DNA of 5,443 bases from CAVRZY01 sp963725415. Its GTDB lineage: Bacteria; Acidobacteriota; Terriglobia; Bryobacterales; Bryobacteraceae. Position numbers and translations under genes: made by a program. Below are positions 1 to 5,443 of the stretch, piece after piece. Position 1 is the stretch's first letter; each line of letters opens with the position of its first letter. The notes beneath the pieces were generated by a model. That model did no database searches and had not been told where the DNA came from. It worked only from the letters and a program-made list of their open reading frames with translations. The stretch spans positions 1 to 5,443 of the forward strand of contig CAVRZY010000077.1 in NCBI GenBank assembly GCA_963725415.1, read 5' to 3'.

Positions 1-235
1 TCATCGCTTGCAAGATTTCTATTGTGCTGAAAAGTAGATACTTAGTTGTGCTTGGAAAGGGCGGTTCGACCCGGGCGGCAGGAAAGACTTCCCCGGAAGG
101 GCATCGAGAGGCGGCAAAATCTACGCATCTAAGTCTTTCGCGCCCAATAGATTAACTCGCCTCCGCCGTCCAGCGCCGCAGGGCTGAAAGCTGAGTGCTG
201 AAGGCTGACGGCTTCCTCCGTGGCATCCTGAGAAC
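1..235. other. Non-coding leader left of the methyltransferase gene
   Basis: I see no supportable gene here. The first 60 bases are AT-richer than the rest of the window, as expected for intergenic DNA, and all frames are short. An 8-base inverted match (AAAGACTT at 83-90, AAGTCTTT at 131-138) has a 40-base loop and may be chance. A tandem repeat at 183-210 is listed separately. A promoter for the downstream methyltransferase would be expected in this stretch, but I could not pick out a -35/-10 pair with acceptable spacing. Confidence 0.5.
183..210. repeat. Imperfect 14-base tandem repeat upstream of the methyltransferase
   Basis: Two adjacent 14-base units, GCTGAAAGCTGAGT (183-196) and GCTGAAGGCTGACG (197-210), match at 11 of 14 positions. 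Each unit itself contains two GCTGA cores, so the stretch is four GCTGA words in a row with slightly varying spacers. It lies 25 bases before the methyltransferase start. The repeat is seen directly; its role is unknown. It may be a remnant of a short dispersed repeat or a local duplication. Confidence 0.6.
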
Positions 236-985
236 ATGCCGTCTGTCCAGAGGTACAGTGCCTATGACCGCTTTGCCTGGTTCTACAACCAGGGCTGGAG
301 CGCCGACTACCACAACGAGGCGCGTGCCGCACTCGACAAGCTGATCTTCTCACGCCTTCCTGTGGCTTCCCGAGTGCTCGACCTGTGTTGTGGTACCGGG
401 GATATGACCCGCACTCTGGTTGCTCATGGTTACCAGGTGACAGGGCTTGACGGTTCCGAGCAGATGCTGCGCTTTGCGCGCGAGAACGTCCCCGCTCCCC
501 AGTTCATCCTGGCCGACGCGCGAGATTTTGACCTGCCTCCGGTTTTCGATGCCGTGGTCAGCACTTTCGACAGCCTCAACCACATCCTTATCCTTTCGGA
601 ATTGGAGACAGTTTTTCGAAACGTGCATCGCGCTCTGACACAGGGCGGATTGTTTGTTTTCGATATGAACATGGAGGAAGCCTTCAAGGCAAACTGGCAC
701 GGCACCCCGGCCGGGGTCGAAGACACAAGCGTCTGGATCATTCGCCTGGGCTACGATCCAGACCAGAGGGTGGGCCGGGCCGATATCACCACCTTCCGCC
801 TGGTCGAGCGCTGGCAGCGTTCCGACATTACGGTCTTGGAAAAGTGTTACTCGGCCGAGGAGATCCTGTCCGGGCTGGCCGGGGCGGGGTTCTGCGACAT
901 CGCTTCTTACCACGACGGCAACCTGGAGATACAGGGCCGGGTGGGAGTGGGACGCACGTTCTTTTCTGCCCGGAAACCTGGATAG
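236..985 (+). CDS. Class I SAM-dependent methyltransferase, substrate unknown
   Basis: The 249-residue protein has the Rossmann-type AdoMet-binding fold of class I methyltransferases. Motif I is VLDLCCGTGDMT (about residues 47-58), the acidic residue that would bind the AdoMet ribose is D72 in VTGLDGSEQML, the adenine-side motif is ADARDF (93-98), and motif IV-like DAVVSTFDSLNHI starts at 105. A post-motif GGLFVFDMN strand follows. No signal peptide or membrane segment is seen, so it should be cytoplasmic. The C-terminal third is less recognisable and probably shapes the substrate pocket. The ATG at 236 is chosen because the aromatic-rich N-terminus (YSAYDRFAWFYNQGW) is typical of such enzymes; the ribosome binding site is weak. 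It stands alone, convergent with the next gene, and nothing links it to the hydrogenase cluster. The family is secure; the substrate cannot be told. Confidence 0.9.
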   Translation: MPSVQRYSAYDRFAWFYNQGWSADYHNEARAALDKLIFSRLPVASRVLDLCCGTGDMTRTLVAHGYQVTGLDGSEQMLRFARENVPAPQFILADARDFDLPPVFDAVVSTFDSLNHILILSELETVFRNVHRALTQGGLFVFDMNMEEAFKANWHGTPAGVEDTSVWIIRLGYDPDQRVGRADITTFRLVERWQRSDITVLEKCYSAEEILSGLAGAGFCDIASYHDGNLEIQGRVGVGRTFFSARKPG

Positions 986-1143
986 AGGCTGTGCTAGTAT
1001 CGCCCCATTTCTTTGTGGCCCGCGAAGATTCCGTGTGTCGATCGCTTTCGGTGTTGCAGGCCAATTGACGATTGATTCATTGACGATTGCACGGCGGCCC
1101 CGGGCGTGCTTCCGCCAATCGCCAATGAGAAAATCGGCAATCG
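986..1143. other. Convergent intergenic region
   Basis: This gap separates the 3' ends of the plus-strand methyltransferase and the minus-strand small membrane gene. It is dominated by the inverted repeat at 1064-1148, which continues into the end of the minus-strand gene. No gene is supported here: short frames on both strands lack a binding site and a recognisable protein. Its position suggests transcription in both directions ends here. Confidence 0.55.
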
Positions 1144-1148
1144 TCAAT
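1064..1148. repeat. Imperfect inverted repeat built from ATTGACGATTG units, possible hairpin
   Basis: The 11-base word ATTGACGATTG occurs twice in direct orientation on the left (1064-1074 and 1079-1089). Its exact reverse complement CAATCGTCAAT lies at 1138-1148, and a one-mismatch complement of the second copy (CAATCGCCAATGA, against 1077-1089) lies at 1116-1128. The arms therefore pair as an outer and an inner stem around a GC-rich loop of about 26 bases (1090-1115) that includes GGCCCCGGGC. The right arm has about seven bases more between its two units than the left. There is no T-run, so it is not a canonical intrinsic terminator, but its place between convergent genes would suit a two-way terminator or a dispersed palindromic (REP/MITE-like) element. 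The pairing is seen; the role is inference. Confidence 0.75.
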
Positions 1149-1359
1149 CTCGGCAGTCTTTCCGGCCTGACCAGGAACGCAATTCCGCGTAGCCGAGCGC
1201 AACGAAGCCCGCCGCGATGATCCAGCGGAGCACGATCGTCCAGAGCGCCCCGCCGATCAGCAGACGGTGCAGCCCCAGCACGAAGAAACCGGCGCCGATC
1301 GAGACATACCACCAGCCGAACCATCGCGAACGCCTGCGCCTGGTCGCCGGATCTGACAT
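1144..1359 (-). CDS. Small hypothetical protein with two predicted membrane segments
   Basis: The ATG at 1359 gives a 71-residue protein; an in-frame GTG at 1368 would add three residues. I do not recognise a family. The start is basic (an RRRR run at residues 7-10), then a long hydrophobic and aromatic stretch at about 14-43 and a second at about 41-60, followed by a charged tail (RSWSGRKDCRD). This looks like a small inner-membrane protein with two helices and, by the positive-inside rule, both ends in the cytoplasm. The ribosome binding site is weak (AGAG about 9 bases before the ATG). The TGA stop at 1144-1146 lies inside the right arm of the inverted repeat, so the last residues may have been reshaped by that element. 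The gene is convergent with the methyltransferase and divergent from hypF. The hydrophobic pattern and lack of a better frame support a real gene, but not strongly. Confidence 0.55.
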   Translation of the reverse strand: MSDPATRRRRSRWFGWWYVSIGAGFFVLGLHRLLIGGALWTIVLRWIIAAGFVALGYAELRSWSGRKDCRD

Positions 1360-1448
1360 GTGTCGCACTCTAGTGACGATTCTCTCATCTTCGGGGCCAG
1401 CGGGCGCAGGCTGATAGACTGGAAGTGGGGTAGCTGAGGCGGAGAACC
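1360..1448. promoter_or_regulatory. Short divergent gap expected to hold the hyp operon promoter
   Basis: This gap of about 90 bases lies between the start of the minus-strand membrane gene and the GTG of hypF, so promoters for both directions should be here or just beyond. Shine-Dalgarno-like GAGG (1436-1439) and GGAG (1441-1444) precede the hypF GTG. I could not identify a convincing -35/-10 pair, nor a clear site for a known regulator or a sigma-54 GG-N10-GC element. A near copy of the repeat core, AGTGACGATTC, lies at 1372-1382. The regulatory role is inferred from layout only. Confidence 0.35.
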
Positions 1449-3670
1449 GTGCCCACCGTAGCGGCAGCCAGCATCGAGAGATTCCATGTCACCCTGTGTG
1501 GGGCTGTGCAGGGAGTCGGGTTTCGCCCGTTCGTTTACCGCCTGGCTACTGAGTTGGGGCTGAGCGGCTGGGTGCTGAACTCCAGTGCCGGAGTGGTCAT
1601 CGAAGTGGAAGGCCCGCGCGAGCAGCTTGACCGCTTCCTGGAGCGCCTGGCCACCGAGAGACCTTCCGCCGCGGTGATCCTGACGCAGGAGGCGAGCCTG
1701 CTTTCTCCCGCCGGCTTCACTGGCTTTGAGATCCGCAGCAGCGACGCCAGGGTGGAGAAAACCGCCAGCGTGCTACCGGATCTGGCCACCTGCCCGGCCT
1801 GCCTGGCTGAACTGAGGGATCGCGAGAATCGTCGCTACGGCTACCCGTTCACCAACTGCACCCACTGCGGCCCGCGCTACAGCATCGTCCTGGAGATCCC
1901 CTACGACCGTCCCAACACCACCATGCGCAGCTTTCGCATGTGCGCGGATTGCGCGCGGGAGTACGCCGAACCCTTTGACCGCCGGTTTCACGCCCAGCCC
2001 AACGCCTGCCCGGTGTGCGGGCCACGCATCTGGATCGAACCCGCCGAGCAGGCGCGCCCGGAGGTTGATCCGCTGCGCCAGGTAGCGGATGCGCTTGATC
2101 GGGGCTGCATCGTGGCGCTCAAGGGTATCGGCGGCTTCCAGCTTTTGGTGGATGCGCGCAATAGTGCTGCGATTGACCGGCTCCGCCTCTTGAAACATCG
2201 GGAAGAAAAGCCCTTCGCGCTGATGATGCCCACGCTCGAGGTGGTCCGCCAGTACTGCTTCACTTCACCGGCGGAAGAATCGCTGCTGGCCTCGGCCGCT
2301 GCGCCGATCGTGCTGCTGAGGCCCAGCGGCCAGCCCGGCATTGCCACTAACGTGGCCAAATCGTCGCCCTATCTGGGGGTCATGCTGCCCTATTCTCCGC
2401 TGCACCATCTGCTGATGAAGGCGTATCCGTTTCCCATCGTGGCCACCAGCGGGAACCGCAGCGACGAGCCGATCGCCATCGATAACCAGGAAGCCCACCA
2501 GCGGCTAGGGGGCATCGCCGACCTGTTCCTGATGCACGACCGCCCCATCGCCCGGCCCACCGACGATTCCGTGGTGCGGCTGGCGCGTGGTCGCGAAGAG
2601 CATGCTGCGCCGGGCGCGGGGCTACGCGCCGCTGCCGGTCCGCGTCCACGACGAATTGCCGCCTGTGCTGGCCGTGGGCGCCCACCTGAAGAACGCGGTG
2701 GCCATCGCCGTCGGACGCCAGGTCTTCTTGAGCCAGCACGTGGGCGACCTGGATACGCTGGAGGCCCGTGGCGCCTTCGAGCGCGCCATCCAGGATCTTT
2801 GCCGCCTCTACGACTTCCAGCCACAAGTGGTGGCCTGCGATCTTCATCCGGATTACGCCTCGACCCAGTGGGCGCGTGCTTGCGGCTTGCCCGTGGTGGC
2901 GGTGCAGCACCACCACGCTCACCTGGCCGCCTGCGCCGCCGAGAACGACGTGCGCGGCGAATATCTCGGCGTGGCCTGGGACGGGACCGGATACGGCCTG
3001 GACGGCACTATCTGGGGCGGCGAGTTTTTCCTGGCGCGCGACGGGGGTTTCGAGCGCATCGCCCACCTGCGGCCCTTCCGCCTGCCGGGCGGGGAAGCGG
3101 CGATCCGCGAAGGCTGGCGCTCGGCCGCCAGCCTGCTCTGGGAAGTCTTCGGCCCAGAAGCGATTCCGGACTCGCGCGCCCGGCCCATCCTGGTCCGCAT
3201 GCTGGAGCGCAGCATCAACGCCCCGCTGACCACCAGCGTGGGGCGCCTCTTCGACGCGGTCGCCTCGCTGGCCGGCGTGGCCCAGGAAAGCCGCTTCGAG
3301 GGCCAGGCCGCCATGCTGCTGGAGCGCCAGATCGACGGCCTCCGAACCGATGAATGCTATCCGCTGAAAGACGGCGATTGGGCTCCCTTGATCGAAGCCG
3401 TCCAGTCCGATGTCCGATCCCAGGCGCCCCCGGCCCTCATCTCGGCGCGCTTCCACAACGCCCTCGCCAACTGGATCTTGAAGGTGGCCGAGCGAGCTGG
3501 CCTCGAGCAGGTCGTGCTGAGCGGCGGCTGCTTTCAGAACAGCTACCTGCTGGAGCGGGCGGCTGCGCTGCTGGAGTCGCGTGGTATCCGCGTCTATACG
3601 CACCAGCGCGTGCCCCCCAACGATGGCGGCATCGCCCTGGGGCAGGCCGTGCTTGTCCAAGAAAGGTTGA
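1449..3670 (+). CDS. hypF: HypF, carbamoyltransferase for [NiFe] hydrogenase maturation, frameshifted as read
   Basis: HypF converts carbamoyl phosphate to carbamoyl-AMP and moves the carbamoyl group to the HypE C-terminal cysteine, the source of the cyanide ligands. Domains in order: acylphosphatase (residues 1-95; VQGVGFRPFV with R26, and N44 as catalytic pair); a zinc region with four CxxC pairs (115/118, 137/140, 165/168, 187/190); a YrdC-like domain (about 195-383; KGIGGFQL from K225, SGNRSDEP from S334); and a Kae1-like domain (from 384; metal-binding HHHAH at 487-491, LSGGC at 690-694, PPNDGG). The start is the GTG at 1449, with GGAG just before it. Family sequence runs in one frame to GRE (ending 2597), then continues one base later as SMLRRARGY (from 2599), so one surplus base breaks the frame. 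As read, the upstream frame stays open to 3353 with an arginine-rich nonsense tail. Joined, it is about 739 residues, near the usual 750. The 3' end also lacks a stop where expected: the frame runs on to 3855, over most of hypC. Confidence 0.93.
2589..2604 (+). other. hypF: Frameshift point within hypF
   Basis: Reading GGT CGC GAA and then skipping G2598 gives AGC ATG CTG CGC, so the protein reads RGRESMLRRARGY, which is the normal join between the YrdC-like and Kae1-like domains of HypF. Without the skip the frame gives REEHAAPG, which is not HypF-like. No slippery heptamer or long homopolymer is seen, so programmed frameshifting is unlikely. A single inserted base, real or from sequencing, fits best. 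The exact base could be any in the GAAGAGC stretch. Confidence 0.85.
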
Positions 3671-3673
3671 ACC

Positions 3674-3931
3674 ATGTGTCTGGCGGTGCCCGGCAAGATC
3701 GTCAGCGTGATCGAAGAGGATGCACTCACCTTGCGGCGCGGCAAGGTGGACTTCGGCGGAATCCAGAAAGAGGTGTGCCTGGCCTACACGCCCGAGGCTT
3801 CCGTCGGCGACTACGTGCTGGTCCACGTGGGCTTCTCGTTGAGCGTGATCGATGAGGCCGAGGCACAGCAGATCTTCGAGACCCTCCGGCAGATGGAGGA
3901 ACTAAGCGAACTGGAGGAGCGCGGGCCGTGA
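3674..3931 (+). CDS. hypC: HypC, hydrogenase maturation chaperone
   Basis: HypC is the small chaperone that binds iron with HypD while the CN and CO ligands are added, then escorts the Fe(CN)2CO unit to the hydrogenase large-subunit precursor in the cytoplasm. The 85-residue product opens with the family signature MCLAVPGK, whose C2 (exposed after methionine removal) is the essential ligand. H51 in VLVHVGFSLS matches the conserved histidine of the family. The beta-barrel core ends near residue 57, followed by a helical acidic tail (EAEAQQIFETLRQMEEL). The length is normal. The ATG at 3674 is fixed by the MC start, with AAAGG (3662-3666) as binding site. The stop TGA overlaps the hypD GTG by 4 bases, so the two are translationally coupled. 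As read, the hypF frame runs over the first 182 bases of this gene, which I attribute to an indel in hypF. HypC/HupF paralogues share the fold, but the position beside hypD favours HypC. Confidence 0.97.
   Translation: MCLAVPGKIVSVIEEDALTLRRGKVDFGGIQKEVCLAYTPEASVGDYVLVHVGFSLSVIDEAEAQQIFETLRQMEELSELEERGP
3913..3919 (+). promoter_or_regulatory. Strong ribosome binding site for hypD inside hypC
   Basis: GGAGGAG at 3913-3919 lies 8 bases before the GTG at 3928, within the last codons of hypC. It supports the GTG start and the 4-base GTGA overlap, making coupled translation of hypC and hypD likely. Confidence 0.75.
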
Positions 3932-5061
3932 AATACCTGGATGAATACCGCGAGGCCTCCAGCGTGCAGCAGTTGGCGCAGTCGCTGCGCCGGCTGATTC
4001 GCCGCCCCTGGACCATCATGGAAGTCTGCGGCGGCCAGACCCACACCATCGTCAAGAGCGGGCTCGAGGACTTGCTGCCACCTGAAATCACGCTGGTGCA
4101 CGGGCCGGGCTGCCCGGTCTGCGTCACCCCGCTGGAGCTGATCGACAAGGCGGTCGCTATCGCCGCGCAGCCCGGAGTGATCTTCTGCTCCTTCGGCGAC
4201 ATGCTGCGGGTGCCTGGTTCCTCAAGAAGCCTCTTCGATGCCAAAGCCAGCGGCGCTGACGTGCGGATCGTCTACTCGCCGCTGGATGCGCTGAAGCTGG
4301 CGCGCGAGAACCCCTCCCGGGAGGTGGTGTTCTTCGCAGTGGGCTTCGAGACCACGGCGCCCGCCAACGCCATGTCGGTCTGGCAGGCCGAACGGGAGGG
4401 TCTCCGGAACTTCTCCATCCTGGTGGCCCACGTGCTGGTGCCGCCGGCCATGGAGGCCATCCTCAATTCGCCGAACTGCCGCATTCATGCGTTTTTGGCG
4501 GCGGGCCACGTCTGCTCGGTGATGGGCTACGAGGAGTACGAGCCGATCAGCCGTCGCTACCGCGTGCCCATCGTGGTGACCGGCTTCGAGCCGCTGGACC
4601 TGCTGGAGGGCATCCACATGGCGGTGGCGCAACTGGAAGAAGGGCGCGCGGAAACCGAGAACCAGTACCGCCGGGCCGTCCGTCGCCAGGGCAACCGGCC
4701 CGCCCAGCAGCGCATCGCCGAGGTCTTCGAGGTCAGCCCCCGCCAGTGGCGCGGTATTGGCGAGATTCCATCCAGCGGCCTGCGCCTGCGTGAGCGCTAC
4801 CGCGCCTTCGATGCCGAGGCGCGCTTCGCCGTGGGCATCGGCCCGGTGCGGGAATCGCCCGACTGCATCAGCGGCCTGGTGCTCCAGGGACTCCGCAAGC
4901 CCTTCGAGTGCCCCGCCTTCGGCACCCGCTGCACTCCCGAGAACCCGCTGGGCGCGCCCATGGTCTCCTCCGAAGGCGCCTGCGCCGCTTACTATCTGTA
5001 CGGAAGACGGCAAAATGACCGAACTGAACTTCACCTGCCCGCTGCCCAACCTGGCTCCTGA
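3928..5061 (+). CDS. hypD: HypD, iron-sulfur protein for Fe(CN)2CO assembly
   Basis: HypD is the scaffold on which, with HypC, the iron receives cyanide from HypE and a carbonyl group. All hallmarks are present: CGGQTH with C34; HGPGCPVC with C62 and C65, spaced exactly as the essential C41, C69 and C72 of the E. coli protein; FGDMLRVPGS (89-98); GFETTAP (139-145); and GHVCSVMGY (193-201). Four C-terminal cysteines (C313, C328, C335, C352) would ligate the [4Fe-4S] cluster that powers ligand reduction. The GTG start at 3928 is supported by a strong binding site in hypC and by the MKYLDEYR opening. The conserved family end (SSEGACAAYY, then a basic tail) is at about residue 362; the frame then continues 14-15 residues over the start of hypE to give 377. 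The protein is cytoplasmic, with no membrane segments. The 47-base overlap with hypE is longer than usual, and the extra tail is probably not functionally important. Confidence 0.97.
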   Translation: MKYLDEYREASSVQQLAQSLRRLIRRPWTIMEVCGGQTHTIVKSGLEDLLPPEITLVHGPGCPVCVTPLELIDKAVAIAAQPGVIFCSFGDMLRVPGSSRSLFDAKASGADVRIVYSPLDALKLARENPSREVVFFAVGFETTAPANAMSVWQAEREGLRNFSILVAHVLVPPAMEAILNSPNCRIHAFLAAGHVCSVMGYEEYEPISRRYRVPIVVTGFEPLDLLEGIHMAVAQLEEGRAETENQYRRAVRRQGNRPAQQRIAEVFEVSPRQWRGIGEIPSSGLRLRERYRAFDAEARFAVGIGPVRESPDCISGLVLQGLRKPFECPAFGTRCTPENPLGAPMVSSEGACAAYYLYGRRQNDRTELHLPAAQPGS

Positions 5062-5443
5062 CCGCGTGCTGCTGGCGCACGGCGGCGGCGGCAAGCTCAC
5101 GCATCAGCTCCTCGAGAAGCTCTTCCTGCCCGAGTTCTCGAACCCGCCGCTCGAAGCCCGGCACGATGGGGCGCGTGCTGCGCCTGAACGGCGTCCGCCT
5201 GGCCTTCACCACCGATTCCTACGTGGTGCGGCCGCTGATGTTCCCCGGCGGCAACATCGGCGACCTGGCGGTCTACGGCACGGTGAACGACCTGGCCATG
5301 TGCGGCGCGCGGCCGCTGTATCTGAGCGCCGGCTTCATCCTCGAGGAGGGCCTGGAGATGGAGACCCTGCGCACGGTAGTGCGCTCGATGCAGCAGGCCG
5401 CCCGGCGCGCCGGCGTCGCGCTCGTCACTGGCGACACCAAGGT
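5015..5443 (+). CDS. hypE: HypE, carbamoyl dehydratase, N-terminal part, frameshifted and cut by the window edge
   Basis: HypE receives a carbamoyl group from HypF on its C-terminal cysteine and dehydrates it with ATP to a thiocyanate, giving the cyanide ligand. It is related to PurM/AIR synthase. Visible are LLAHGGGGKLTHQLLEKLF (residues 19-37), then after the frame correction AFTTDSYVVRPL (63-74), FPGGNIG (76-82), GTVNDLAMCGARP (88-100), FILEEGLEMETL and VTGDTK, all ATP-binding-domain motifs. The ATG at 5015 has GGAAG at 5002-5006 as a plausible binding site. Family sequence follows the ATG frame to HDGA (ending 5173) and resumes one base later at VLRLNG (from 5175), so one surplus base near 5174 breaks the frame. 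As read, the first frame goes on as arginine- and alanine-rich nonsense. About 142 residues are visible; the catalytic C-terminal cysteine lies beyond the window. Confidence 0.93.
   Translation, partial: MTELNFTCPLPNLAPDRVLLAHGGGGKLTHQLLEKLFLPEFSNPPLEARHDGARAAPERRPPGLHHRFLRGAAADVPRRQHRRPGGLRHGERPGHVRRAAAVSERRLHPRGGPGDGDPAHGSALDAAGRPARRRRARHWRHQG
5165..5177 (+). other. hypE: Frameshift point within hypE
   Basis: In GATGGGGCGCGTG, reading GAT GGG GCG, skipping C5174, then GTG gives DGAVLRLNG, a normal HypE join between the N-terminal helix and the AFTTDSYVV strand. The unskipped frame reads DGARAAPERRPPG, which does not match the family. The stretch is an alternating GC run, where base-calling errors are common. 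The surplus base could be any one of 5168-5175. Confidence 0.85.

Noticed and set aside
83..138. 8-base inverted match AAAGACTT / AAGTCTTT
   Set aside because: The loop is 40 bases and the stem short, with no T-run; it could be chance.
350..1324. Long minus-strand open frame of 324 codons opposite the methyltransferase
   Set aside because: It is antisense to a clear methyltransferase and overlaps the small membrane gene in another frame; the protein is Arg/Gly-rich with no recognisable motif, as expected for a GC-rich shadow frame.
1391..1420. Possible -10 box TAGACT at 1415-1420 upstream of hypF
   Set aside because: No acceptable -35 hexamer at 16-18 bases upstream; a four-of-six match alone is not informative.
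2586..2604. Programmed ribosomal frameshift in hypF
   Set aside because: There is no slippery heptamer, stop codon at the shift site or evident stimulatory pseudoknot, and HypF is normally made without frameshifting.
2598..3353. Continuation of the first hypF frame as a long C-terminal extension
   Set aside because: After the frameshift it reads Arg/Gly/Pro-rich sequence without HypF motifs, while the Kae1-like domain is plainly in the neighbouring frame.
2380..3744. Minus-strand open frame of 454 codons opposite hypF
   Set aside because: It is the complement of conserved HypF coding sequence; its open state follows from high GC, and the translation has no family features.
4222..5100. Minus-strand open frame of 292 codons opposite hypD
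   Set aside because: Shadow of HypD; the plus strand has all HypD motifs in frame, and the antisense protein is low-complexity Ala/Gly/His/Arg.
5166..5443. Alternative ATG at 5166 as a hypE start in the restored frame
   Set aside because: It would remove the conserved HGGGG N-terminal segment and has no good ribosome binding site; a one-base indel explains the data better.

Overview
The window carries most of a maturation gene cluster for [NiFe] hydrogenases, in the order hypF-hypC-hypD-hypE, all on the plus strand from about 1449 to the right edge. To its left lie two genes with no obvious link to hydrogenase: a plus-strand class I SAM-dependent methyltransferase (236-985) and a small minus-strand two-helix membrane protein (1144-1359). 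DNA is GC-rich in the genes (strong G/C bias at third codon positions in the hyp block) and somewhat AT-richer at the far left. Together with GTG starts and the short ATTGACGATTG-type repeats, this would fit a GC-rich soil or environmental bacterium. Acidobacteria are my best guess, but this is weak inference and not a taxonomic demonstration.

Layout: 1-235 is non-coding leader with a 14-base imperfect tandem repeat just before the methyltransferase. The methyltransferase and the small membrane gene converge on 986-1143, which holds a large imperfect inverted repeat (1064-1148) that also contains the stop codon of the minus-strand gene. The minus-strand gene and hypF diverge from the short gap 1360-1448. 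From hypF onward the genes are nearly contiguous: hypC begins where hypF should end, hypC and hypD overlap by 4 bases (GTGA), and hypD and hypE overlap by 47 bases. This implies one transcript.

Function: HypF takes carbamoyl phosphate and loads the carbamoyl group onto the C-terminal cysteine of HypE; HypE dehydrates it to a cyanide thiocarboxamide; HypC and HypD hold the iron, receive the cyanide ligands and pass the Fe(CN)2CO unit to the hydrogenase large subunit. The key residues of these proteins are present as far as the window shows (HypE is cut by the right edge before its C-terminal cysteine). No hypA, hypB, structural hydrogenase gene or protease is visible here.

Main oddity: three reading-frame problems of the same kind (one surplus base each) sit inside otherwise well-conserved hyp genes: in hypF near 2598, at the hypF 3' end near 3667, and in hypE near 5174. 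Protein conservation is intact on both sides of each, so sequencing or assembly error is the simplest explanation; recent decay of the operon is the alternative. I did not find a convincing previously undescribed system here. The repeat between the convergent genes is the most interesting non-coding structure.
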